A program made the translations under genes and the position numbers. Positions 45,853-56,547 of a stretch of DNA of 64,000 nucleotides are shown here, in pieces. The stretch comes from Nageia nagi (taxonomy: Eukaryota > Pinophyta): contig JBITNC010000001.1 of assembly GCA_050084985.1 (NCBI GenBank), positions 27,466,001 to 27,530,000 on the forward strand. The letters are read 5' to 3'. Within the stretch, counting starts at the first letter, position 1, and the number at the start of each line of letters is the position of its first letter. Under the pieces are notes generated by a model. It saw nothing but the letters and a program-made list of their open reading frames with translations. It was not told where the DNA came from and did no database searches.

Positions 45853-47800
45853 TGAAACACATCCACTAATTATAATCAACCAAAGCCCTAATTTTTAACC
45901 TATTTTTTTTTATAACACTTGAATGATCTAGGAATCAACCAGGTGATCCCACATGAGTTTGATATGCTACTAGCTAGCTTAGCACTCACATGGTAAGATT
46001 GGCCAAGAACCTGGGGTAACCAACTTTAATAAATTTTTTAATATTCATTTTTTAATACTCACACTATTGAAAAGATGCCTCAAAAGTAATCTCACCATTT
46101 CTATTCCACATCTCATGTACAATAGGCTTTTTGATTACAGTGTAGTGGTTTTCTACTTGAGGCCCATATCTCTCGAGAGATTGCACTTCCACTAAGTTAG
46201 TCATCATATTTTGATGATAACTCTCCATCTCATAGGAGAAATTAACTTGTCCTATGCAAGCTTTCTTATGAGCAAGTAGCATCACCTATGGAATAATTGT
46301 CATATCCCTATCTGCTAACTATAAGTGATATGACTACTAATTACCTTCACTCAATAATAGTAGTTTTTAAATTGCTATCCCCATTTGACTCACCTATCAA
46401 GAAATATGAGTACTAACCTACCCATATCTATCAGCTAGTACCACCATATGGTTTGACATCTCCATGCCCATAACTTAGGGAGCTATAGATATTATACAAT
46501 ATCCTTGAGTTGTTGTTTAGTCTAATAGATTTTTAAATGTGTTGACAAAAGCACCACCTATGTCCTATTGATAATATACTAATATTTTCAAATAATGAAG
46601 TGGGTATAATACATATTCTAAGGTTTAACACCATTCATATTTACCCATAAAGAGTACCTCAGAAGTCTGAGTTATAGCTTATGTAAGAAGGCATCTATTT
46701 TCTTATTTATCCCATATGCATTGTATCACATATATGAATCCACTTTTTAAAATATCTCTTGAATACATAAAGTAACAAGTTTTTAGGGATAATCTTCCCA
46801 CTATTGCTATAAAAGCAATGTGGCACTAGGTGGTTCTCATGCAAGGAATATACTCTTTGTTTGTTGTCTAGCAAGGTAGGTTTACTTGGCAAAGGTTCTT
46901 CATCATATTTCTTGCATTCATCCAAAAAGAATCCTGAATGATTCCATTTATCTTATGGGGTCCCAATAATATCCAATTTGATCCCAAGGATCCTTAAGAT
47001 ATCCCAAATTATCACAAATTATCATTTAGAACTTTAACTTTAGTTTAGGGTTGATTCTAAGTTATTAGAATAATTTTGGATTTGTCGAGATTGATAATCT
47101 AATCCATATACTTCTTTAGAAGTCTATTTAGATTGATTTTCTAATACCACTACTATCATGCAATAATAAGTATTAATCCTTACTCCTATTTATCAAAATA
47201 TTAATCATGTAATAATCATAATGCTATTCATAAAGAGAGAGTAAAATCATCTATATTACATTCATTTTGTAATATATTAACAAAAGATAAGTACAAAATA
47301 ATCCTTATTGAATGTTTCTAAATTAATGATTAATTATGAGAAAATTGAATATATATCATAATTTATTTATCAACATATAATATAATGAAAAAAACTTTCA
47401 TAACTTATTATAAGAACATTAATGTATCATAAGATTAATACAATTTAATTAATTTGGTAATTCATCATCCTTTCGTAATACAAATATAGTATAACATGCT
47501 CTTTAGTGAGTCATTCTATGGTTTGTTGTGAAACACATCCATTAATCTTCAAACAATAAGTATCAAGCATCTCCAACATTCATCAAGCAATGAGCATTGA
47601 ACATCAAACAACACCTGGAACTTGGTGGATGGATCAAATACTAGGAAGGAGGAGGATCAAAACATACACTTTTTTTTTTTTACCAAAATGCAAATGAAAA
47701 CTAAATTTTATGAATATCTTATTGACCTCATAAGGGTTTTTATTCCACTAAGGATACCTCACTTCCTTGGTATTATTAACTTTGATCAACTAATGTTTTA
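45853..47800 (-). repeat. 5' LTR of element G, downstream part
   Basis: Matches 37788 to about 39745 of the 3' LTR. It stops exactly where element H begins (TG at 47801). The rest of this LTR is at 60322-61361. Confidence 0.88.
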
Positions 47801-50800
47801 TGTCATGACCCACCTCAAGACACTATTTGACCTTGAGTACCATTGAGGATTTGAATGAAATATGGTTGCGTAATACTATGGTAATAACAAGTTTGATATG
47901 TGAATGTGTATCATTATGATAATTTGATGCTAGCTTTGAGATGTTTTGACATAAGTCATAAAGTGGAGAAGCAACCAAAAGACCCTATGGACCAAAGGTA
48001 AATTTGTGATGGGAATGAAAGGATAAGAGGAGAAAATGATTGTCATTGAATCACTAACATACCCTATGACTATCGTAAATTTTGTAGATGCATATACAAT
48101 AATTGTTATGATTTTTAAATTCTTGATAAAAATATCTTTGGAAAAATGTATGGACTAACCTTACTCTGCAGGATGAGGTGACCATTATAGGTAAAGTTGT
48201 GTTTTCCCTTGTTTGGTATTTTTGAAATTCAAATTTTGAAATGAAAGAAAAAAGGGGATATACCTTTAATTAAATTTGAAAATTATTGTAAGGTTAAAAA
48301 ATAAATTTAATGGAGTAAAAGTTGAATATGAGTGTCCATATTATTGCCACATAGGGCTAATAGTAAAAATACTATTAGATAGAGACTATGGTCTCTTTGT
48401 GGTATGACATGATATTTAATAGCTAGAAAAATAATAGAGAAATGACCCTACTTAATTTTGTATTTTTGTGTTAGGTGTGGATAATATTTGGCACTAAATT
48501 ATCAGCTAATAAAAAAGATTCCAAAGTATTAAATGCCATTACCATCATTTCCAAATTTAGGCAAACCTAACCCAAAATTATTGAGGGTGTGAGGAGACAT
48601 CCATTTAGACACATTTGAGCTCCTTTAGCTATAAATAAAGGAGTAGAGCATTGAAAAAATACCAACAACACTATTTTAATTTTTTTTTGGTTATTCTCAA
48701 GCTTGGTGCAGAGTTACATGAAGAAAAAAAGTCTCTATTTCCTTTTCAAGTCAAGATGCATTCTTTTATATATATAATTTTTATTATTAAGATAGTTCTA
48801 TTTTGAGATATTTAATATGATGTTTATCATAATGTTTGGTAAAGATTTATAGTATTAATGGTTGTTATAAGTGTTGAACCATTTGCAAAGACATAGTGGT
48901 TCTTTTATTTATAGATTGTTACCATGTCATTTTCTTTAAAAGGTAAAGGAGTGAGATTTTCTTTTGTTATTCTTCTTTTTATTTAGATATAAGGGTGAAA
49001 AAAAATAATGTACAAATTGTATTATAATATTTTAAAAAGACTAGCCAAATATTCCTCCTTATGCCTTTAGTTAGAATTTAATGAATTTATTTTGACATAA
49101 ATTTTATTAAATTTTTATTATGATATTTTATAGAATATTTGATAAAGTTTCATATAATTAATTATTGATTGAAGTGTTGTAGCATTTAAAGAGACATAAT
49201 GGTCATTTCGTTTAAAAGTTGGTACCATGTCATTTTATTTAAAAAAATAAAAGAGTGGAATTTTCTTTTGTTATTCTCTTTTTATTTAGATGTAAGAGTG
49301 GAAAACTTCATGTATAAATTATATTATGATATTTTGAAGAGACTAGTCAAATATTTCTTCTTATGCCTTTAGCTAGAGATTAATAAATTTATTTTGACAT
49401 GAATTTTATTAAAATCTTAATATGATGTTTAGTAAAGAAATATTATTAAATTCATGTAAAAATAGAGAAAAATGAAGTAATAAAAATATGTTTTATTATT
49501 ATTATTTAAGTTTGTCAATTAAACTAATTAATATCTAATGAGGTGATAAGTATGTTTAATATTTTTAAATAAGTAATTCAAGAACTCTTTAGAATCTTAT
49601 ATTAAATAAATTATAGTTTTGATATTATGATATTGGTATAATGTTTAGTAAAATAATTAAAATTGTACCAATTTCATTAATTAATTATTAAGGTATCCAA
49701 GACCTTATAGTGAATGATTTAATTATTTAAGATGGATTAATAAATAATAGATTAATGTACATTAACCAAGGAAAGGAGATAATTTATCCTAAGGTATATA
49801 GTTAAATTCATTTGCATAATGGTCAAGTTTAAAAAGGGTTGTCCTGATCCTCCTCCCTCCTAGTACCTGATCCAACCATCAAGTTCTAAGGGAATGATCG
49901 ATGTTCAATGCTCATTGTTTGAAGAATGATGCTCAATGCTTGATGCTCATTGTTTGAAGATCTATGGATGTGTTTCCATAAAAAAGCATAGAATGACTTA
50001 ATAAGTAACATTGTTATATTTAATTTTATTATGAGATGATGATGATGAGTTACCAAATTCATTAAAGTGTATTAGCCTTATGATGTATTAATATCTTGTA
50101 ATAAGTTTATGGAAGCTATGTCATTATCGTATATGTTGAAAAATAAATTTTGAGATGTATTCAAGCTTCTTGTAATTGATTATTAACTTAGAAATGCTTA
50201 ATGAGGATTATGTTGTATGAATCTCTTATTTGTATACTAAATGATAAATGAAGGGTAGATGAATTTGCTATTTCTTATTACATGTTAAGTTTTATGTTTT
50301 GATAAATAGGAGTAAGAATTAATACTTGTTAGGTAGTAGTAGTAGTAGGTGAATTAGATTCTTAATTTTGATAAATCCAAAATTATCCTAACAACTTAGA
50401 ATTAAACCTAAACTTGAATTAAGGTTCCAAATGACAATTTGTGAGCATTTGGGATATCTTAGGGACCTTTAGAATCAAGTGGGATATCAATGGGACCCCT
50501 CGAGATAAAAGGAATTATTTGGGATTCTTTTTGGATGAATGCAAGAAATGCAATGAAAGATCTTCACCAAGTAAACCTACCTTGCTAGATGATAAATAAA
50601 AAAAATATTCTTTATGTGAGGACCACTTAGCATTGCATTACATTTGTAGCAATAGTGGCAAGATTCTCCCTAACAACTTGTTACTTTATGTATTCAAGAG
50701 ATATTTTAAAAAGTAGATCCATATATGCAATACAATGTGTATAGAATAAATAAGAAAATATGTGACTTTCTACATAAGCTATAACTAAGACTTCTAAGGT

Positions 50801-51602
50801 ACTCCTAATGGGCAAGAATGAATGGTGTTAAACTTTAGAATATGTCTTGTATCCACTTTTGAAAACATTAGTTTATGATCAATAAGACATAGGTGGTTCT
50901 TTTTATCAACACATTTAAAAATAGATTAAACTAAAAAACCACTTGAGAATATTATTTAATATCCATGGCTCTCCAAGTTATGGGCACGAGGATGTCAAAC
51001 CATATGGTGGGACTAGCTGATAGTTATGGATAGGTTAGTACTCATATCCTCTGATAGGTAAGTTAGGTGGGGATAGCAATAGAAAAAACTACTATTACTA
51101 GATGAGGGTAATTAGTAGTCATATCACTTATAGTTAATAGATAGGGATATGATGATTGTTCCATAGGTGATGCTACCCACTCATAAGGAAGCTTGCTTAG
51201 GACAAGTTAACTACTTCTATAATATGGAGAGTTATCATTAGAAGATGATGACTAACTTAATGGAAGTGTGATCTCTTGAGTGATATGGGCCTCGAGTAGA
51301 AAACCACTACATTGTAATCAAAACTTCTATTGCACACGAGATGTGGAATAGGAATGGTGAGGTTACTTTTGAGGCATCTTTTCAACAGGATGAATGTTGA
51401 AATGTGAACACCAAAAAACTTTATCAAGGTTGGTTACCCTAGGTTTTTGGCCAATATTTCCATGTGAGAGTTGAGCTAACTAGAAGCATATCAAAGTCAT
51501 GTGGGATTAATTGGTTTATTCCTAGATCATTCAAGTGTTACAAAACAAAAATTGGGTCAAAAATTAGGGCTTTGGTTGATGATAATTAATGGATGCATTA
51601 CA
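47801..51602 (+). repeat. 5' LTR of element H (3.8 kb)
   Basis: Starts TGTCATGACCCACCTCAAGACAC and ends GGATGCATTACA. A TATAAATA box is at 48630-48637. Pairs with 56548-60315. Confidence 0.92.
48834..49435 (+). repeat. About 300-bp tandem repeat in the 5' LTR of H, 2 copies
   Basis: Units start near 48834 (TGTTTGGTAAAGATTTATAG) and 49133 (TATTTGATAAAGTTTCATA). Both contain ACCATGTCATTTT, then TTCTTTTGTTATTC and GACTAG.CAAATATT.CT.CTTATGCC. Confidence 0.85.
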
Positions 51603-51603
51603 T

Positions 51604-51615
51604 TGGTATTAGAGC
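51604..51615 (+). other. Primer-binding site of element H (initiator tRNA-Met)
   Basis: TGGTATTAGAGC, one base after the 5' LTR and one change from the canonical site. Confidence 0.9.
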
Positions 51616-51639
51616 ATCAAGTTTAAAACTTTTAGGCCT

Positions 51640-51813
51640 ATGGTCCATGACTCTTTTACTATAAACATTTAGGAAGTCTAGATTGAGTATACATGAGCCT
51701 AATAATAATACCATTTGGTTGACTCAATGGTCCATGACTCTTTTACTATAAACATTTAGGAAGTCTAGATTGAGTATACATGAGACTAATAATAATACCA
51801 TTTGGTTGACTCA
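51640..51813 (+). repeat. 87-bp tandem duplication at the gag start of H
   Basis: 51640-51726 and 51727-51813 are identical but for one base (GAGCCTAAT / GAGACTAAT). Element G has the corresponding segment only once (about 45721-45820). Confidence 0.93.
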
Positions 51814-53190
51814 GATTATGACAATCCTAAGACATGTAACCAAAGCTTCAAGTAACCTACAACAAGGTGTCACAAATAGGCTTCTTATGAATGCTAATTC
51901 TAGTGCAAACCAAGTAAATGTTACGGGCCAAAATGAAAATGTTAGGGGGAAAAATGTTATAAGAAGAATAATGAGGAATGCCAATTAACAACTTCTTGCA
52001 AATAATACTAAATGTTCTTCTAGCCATTCCAATCAAACCAATAGAGGAGAAGAAGCCATCACAAGACTCTAAGAGCAGGTAGTAGAGTAGCAAGAATTGA
52101 TAAACAACTTGCTAAATTAAGGATTTGATCCTCCAAGATAAGAATTTGATCCAATCCTTCTAGCTCAAGAAAGATTAGGTGGATTGAACAACCAAATTTA
52201 GGCAAGGATTGAATAAGAACTTGTATATAATCTAAAGGAAGCTCAAATACCCAAGCTTAATGGAAAGAAAAAAAGGTAAGCATGTTGAAATATGGTTAAA
52301 GGAGGCTAAAACTTACTTTTCAATAAAAAATATATCACCAAAAACTAAAACCATGTGGGATACCTACAACTTTCAAGATATTGCTCTTGAATGGTGGAAT
52401 GCCTACAAAGTTTAGCATTGAATCCACTATTTGAAATGATCAAAATTTATGGAAGCATTAAAAAAAAGATTTATCCCTTAGGTTATTTTGATAATAAATA
52501 TGAAAAATATTATACACTTCAACAAGGCTCCATGAGTGTGCAAACCTAACACCAAAAGTTCATAAAACTTCTTAAGTATGTTCTAGATGATAAAAATCAC
52601 TTGAAGGTTTACCGATTCCTTATGGGGTTGGATTCTAAGATCAAGAATATGATCAATATCCTAAACCTTAAGATATTGGAAGAAGCTTATGATCTAGCTA
52701 AAAGAGTAGAAGGTAACTTAGGCATAACAGAAACCCTCATGAATTATGTACCAAATGAAAAAGATAAGGAACCTTTTCTAAGGAATAGAGGTGTTGAGCA
52801 ATAGGATCTACACAATGGCAATAGAAATATCAATCATAATCACAAGGATGAAAATTTTCAAAGGTTTGAGAAGAAACAACCTAGGAATAAGGGTTTTAAA
52901 AAGAAGGGTTTCCATAACAAGAATCAACATTTAGAAGACATAATCAAAACCATAGGAATGGGAATCATGAAATTAAGGACCCAAACCTTGATTTACATGA
53001 GTAAAGAAATAATGAATATGTACCTAAGGATAATAATTCAAAGCAAAAGGAAGTTCCATATGATGGATGTTGGAACTATGGTGGAACACACTATGCAAAT
53101 CAATGCCCCCTAAAGATAGACCCACCAAAGTATCATCAAATTTTTGCAGCAACTAGATTGGGACAAGCTCAAGGATAAGCTACACCTCTT
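51770..53190 (+). pseudogene. gag: gag of element H (decayed)
   Basis: The frame 51770-51988 (72 codons) opens with IHETNNNTIWLTQIM and NVRGKNVIRRIMRNAN, matching element G. Next come KEAKTYFSIKN, MWDTYNFQDIALEWWNAYK and, at 52601-52804 (67 codons), KVYRFLMGLDSKIKNMINI..EEAYDLAKRVEGNLG, the capsid C-terminal part. A Lys/Asn-rich stretch leads to a zinc knuckle CWNYGGTHYANQCP near 53067-53110. Its second Cys is Tyr, as in element G. Stops and a few shifts interrupt it. The first ATG is not certain because the 87-bp duplication falls on the start region. Confidence 0.88.
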
Positions 53191-53510
53191 CAAATCTTAG
53201 GTAAAATTTTTAGCAAATATTTTAAATTTTTGATAGATTTTGGTGCAATAGATAGTTTCATTTCAAATTCTTTAGTTAAAAACATGATTAAGATACCAAA
53301 ATTTTTAACAAATGGATGGCAAGTAGAGTTTGCATCTGGTTAAAAGTATTATATCAAACAATATTTTAGGAATGTTGAGATCGAGTTACCCAAGGGATAT
53401 ATTGAGTGGGATTTATATGTGGTTCCTTTAGCTTCCTATGATATTATTGTAGGGGTGGATTGGTTAATGGCACATAAGGCCTTGATTAATTTTTAAGAGA
53501 GATGTATGGA
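53191..53510 (+). pseudogene. Protease of element H (active-site Ser lost)
   Basis: LGKIFSKYFKFLIDFGAIDSFISNSLVKNMIKIP: the retropepsin D-[ST]-G is D-F-G. It continues FLTNGWQVEFASG and ends EWDLYVVPLASYDIIVGVDWLMAHKALINF, the conserved 'YD.I.G.DWL..H.A.I.(W)' block. One stop lies after FASG. It follows the zinc knuckle and precedes RT as in other chromoviruses. Confidence 0.88.
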
Positions 53511-54430
53511 ATATATCGATTTGTCTCAAAATTGACATAGGGTGTTCAGTGATCAAGGACCATTTGAACCTTACTTGGTCATAGCCATGCAAATGAGAAG
53601 TATTAGAAAAAGGGAAATGATATTTGTAGTTAAGGTTAAAAAAGTAGAATAAGAGGATAAAGAGGTAGAAATATTAAACAATATCCTATGTTAAGAAAGT
53701 ATAAGGATGTATTTTCCAAAGAATTACCAGGTCTACCCTCAAAATGAGAATTTGACTTCTCAATAGATCTAGTGCTAGGAGTTGAACTTATCTCTAGAAC
53801 TCCCTATAGAATGAACACCATTGAGATGTAGGAGTTAAAAGTATAGTTACAAGATCCTTTGGATAAAGGATGGAAAAGTGTATCACCTTGAAGCACTCCT
53901 ATATTATTTGTCAAAAATAAAGATGGAACATTGATATTATGTATTGAATATAGGATGTTAAATAAGGTAACCATCAAGAATAGGTATCCTCTACCTATAA
54001 TTGATGACTTATTTGACTAGCTTAAAGATGCTGCTATCTTTTCTAAGATAGATTTGAGATCAAGTTATCACAAATTAAGGATAAAAGAATTAGATACCTA
54101 TAAAATAGCTTTCAAAACTTGGTATAAACATTATGAGTTTGTGGTCTTACCATTCAAATTAACAAAAGCTCCTATAGCATTCATGAATCTAATAAACAAT
54201 GTTTACTAAGAATACTTAGACAAATTTATGCTAGTCTTTTTAGATGATATCCTCATATACTTAAGGAATGAAGAGGATCATAACCATCATTTGAGATTAG
54301 CCTTAGAAGTTTTGAGATGACATCAGTTATATGGTAAATTTTCTAAGTGTGATTTTTATGTTTCTCACATTCAGTATTTAGGTCACATTATATCTACCAA
54401 AGGAATCTCAATTGCCTAAAAAGGGAGAAA
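53511..54430 (+). pseudogene. Reverse transcriptase of element H (catalytic Asp pair retained)
   Basis: Blocks in order: [93 protein letters not shown] (first catalytic Asp in KIDLRSSYH), VVLPFKLTKAPIAFMNLIN, and [21 protein letters not shown], where the catalytic D-D pair of the [YF]-x-D-D box is kept near 54235. Then [21 protein letters not shown]. Stops, often where Trp or Gln is expected (G-to-A and C-to-T changes), inactivate it. A short shift follows near 54416. Element G lacks this whole segment. Confidence 0.92.
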
Positions 54431-55010
54431 CAATAATGAGTTGGCTTGCGCCAACCAATGTGATTGAGGTAAGAAGTTTCATGGGATTAGCTAGATATTA
54501 TAGAAGATTTGTGAAGGATTTTTCAAAGATAGCAAATCCTATCACTAATTTATAGAAGAAAAATAAAGTGTTTAAGTGGATGCAGAAGTGCAAAAAAGCT
54601 TTTACAACTCTAAAGGAAAAACTTACCTTTGCACCAGCTCTCACTATCCTTGACCCACATGGTGAATTTATAGTGTGTACAAATGCATCATTAGAAGGTT
54701 TAGGTGGAGTACTATCACAAAATGGAAATCTTATAGCATATGAGTCTAAAAAGTTAAAACTTCATGAGTTGAATTATGCTACACATGATCTTGAGCTAGC
54801 AGTTGTATTGCATGCATTAAATATGTAAAGACATCACTTGTTAGGAAAATCTTTCAAATTAGAAATAGATCATCAAAGTTTGAAATACTTGTTCACTCAA
54901 CCTAACTTAAATCTAGACAAAGGTTATGGATGGAATTCCTCACCAAATATGATTTTGGTATTAAGTATATCAATGGTAAAGAAAATAAGGTGGTAGATGC
55001 ATTAAGTCAA
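54431..55010 (+). pseudogene. RNase H of element H
   Basis: After [36 protein letters not shown] comes the open frame 54568-54828 (86 codons): FKWMQKCKKAFTTLKEKLTFAPALTILDPHGEFIVCTNASLEGLGGVLSQNG (the first catalytic Asp of 'TDAS' is Asn here), YESKKLKLHELNYATHDLELAVVLHAL (Glu kept). After a stop, HHLLGKSFKLEIDHQSLKYLF follows (Asp kept). The Asp-to-Asn change alone should inactivate RNase H. It ends with YINGKENKVVDAL, the point where the deletion join of element G resumes. Confidence 0.9.
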
Positions 55011-56187
55011 AGAAGACATGTAAATGCCATGACAAGAAGTCAATTCAACTTGTCTGATCAAGTGAGAATATTACAACAAGAGGATTCATAATATAAATCT
55101 ATTAAGGAAATAATAGAAAAAGGTAATCCTTCATCATAATACTTTGCTAAAAAATATGGTATGTTGTATTTTAGAGATATATTAATCATCCCAAAAAAAG
55201 GAGATTTAAGAAATTTAATCCTACTAGAAGCTCGTCGTCCCCCATATGCATCACATCTAGGAGGTACAAAGATGCAAAAATACCTAAAAAAGAATTTCTA
55301 CTAGGATGGAATGAAGAAGGATATAACAAAATATGTGGCAAGAGGATTGGAATGTGAGAAAATGAAAGCAAAACATCAACATTTGAGTGGATATTTGTAT
55401 CGCCATGATATTTTAACACAAAAATGGCAAATGATTTCAATGGATTTAATAGTTGATTTATGAAAAATCAGATTTCATCATGACTCCATATTGGTTATGG
55501 TTGATAAGTTAACCAAGGTTGCTCATTTTATACTTGGTAACACCATAGATGATGCCCCTATAGTAGCTAATAAGTTTGCACATAAAATTTTTAGATTACA
55601 TGGATTTCTTGAAGTGATAATCTTAGATATGGATTCTAAATTCACTTCAGTATTCTAGAAATCATTACATAAGGCATTGGGTACAAAGGTAAATATGAGC
55701 TCATCTTATCATCCAAAAATATATGGATAGATAGAACATGTGAATAGAGTCCTTGAGTACATGCTTAGAATGTATTGCATGGAACAAAAGACCAAATGGG
55801 AAGATTATCTTATTTGGTTGAGTTCCGTACAATAATGGCTATCATTCATCTTTAGGAATGGCTCCTTTCAAAGAATTATATGGAAGGAGATGTAGAACTC
55901 CTTTGACATGGAATAATCAAGAGAATCAAGTGATGATCCAATCAAAAATGCTAAAGCAAATGGAGGAGTAGCTCAAGTCCATTCAATGAAAGTTGAAAGA
56001 AGCTACAAATTGACAAAAGAGTTATGTTGATCTTAAAAGAACTCCTTAAGAATTTACCATGGGTGATAAGGTCTTTTTATGAGTTTTACCCATGAAAAGT
56101 GCCATAAATTCAACTAAATTGAATCTTTGATTTGTTAGTCCTTTTGAAATTGTAAAAAACAAGAGTTAAGTAGCCTACAAACTTACC
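55011..56187 (+). pseudogene. int: Integrase of element H
   Basis: The N-terminal zinc region reads EARRPPYASHLGGTKMQKYLKKNFY..GMKKDITKYVARGLECEKMKAKHQ with its two Cys changed or shifted. The core has ISMDLIVDL (first Asp), ILVMVDKLTKVAHFILGNTIDDAPIVANKFAHKIFRLHGFLEVIILDMDSKFTSVF (second Asp) and IEHVNRVLEYMLRMYC (Glu), so the D-D-E residues are all still readable. Stops occur after IVDL, at TSVF and before IEHV, and a shift occurs near 55820. A Gly-Pro-Phe-type C-terminal region (56050-56187) is weakly readable. It would insert element cDNA. Confidence 0.9.
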
Positions 56188-56448
56188 TTGCTATCAAGTT
56201 TATCCAAAATAGATGATATCTTTCATGTCTTCTTGTTACAAAAATATGTTGTTGACCCTTTTCATGTTTTGGATTTCTTTGAATTGAAAATGCTAGACCC
56301 TAATGCCATTGAAGTAATCCCTATCAAGATCTTAGCTTTTAGAATTAGGAAGTTAAGAAATAAAGAAATTAATGATTATCTAGTTCAATGGGATAAATAC
56401 TCTGAGTCATCTTCTACATGGGAAGATATAGCTACTATGAAAAGATAA
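56188..56448 (+). pseudogene. Integrase C-terminus and chromodomain of element H
   Basis: An 86-codon open frame closing the polyprotein: LSSLSKIDDIFHVFLLQKYVVDPFHVLDF, the last integrase block ('(I)H.(V)FHVS.L.KY..DPSHVL'), then PIKILAFRIRKLRNKEINDYLVQWDKYSESSSTWEDIATMKR and a stop. The final ~40 residues have the chromodomain pattern (R.lRnk.i..vlVqW....e.aTWE). Chromodomains of chromoviruses bind histone marks and steer insertion to heterochromatin. The frame is intact over this part although the upstream frame is broken. Confidence 0.88.
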
Positions 56449-56531
56449 TTTCTATATTTATTTGTTTAAATAAGTTTGTAAAAAATTTATAAGTTTGTAT
56501 TTATATGTAAGAATATAGGGTACTATGTTCC

Positions 56532-56547
56532 TTTTAAGGGGGGTGTA
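56532..56547 (+). other. Polypurine tract of element H
   Basis: TTTTAAGGGGGGTGTA directly before the 3' LTR. Confidence 0.9.
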
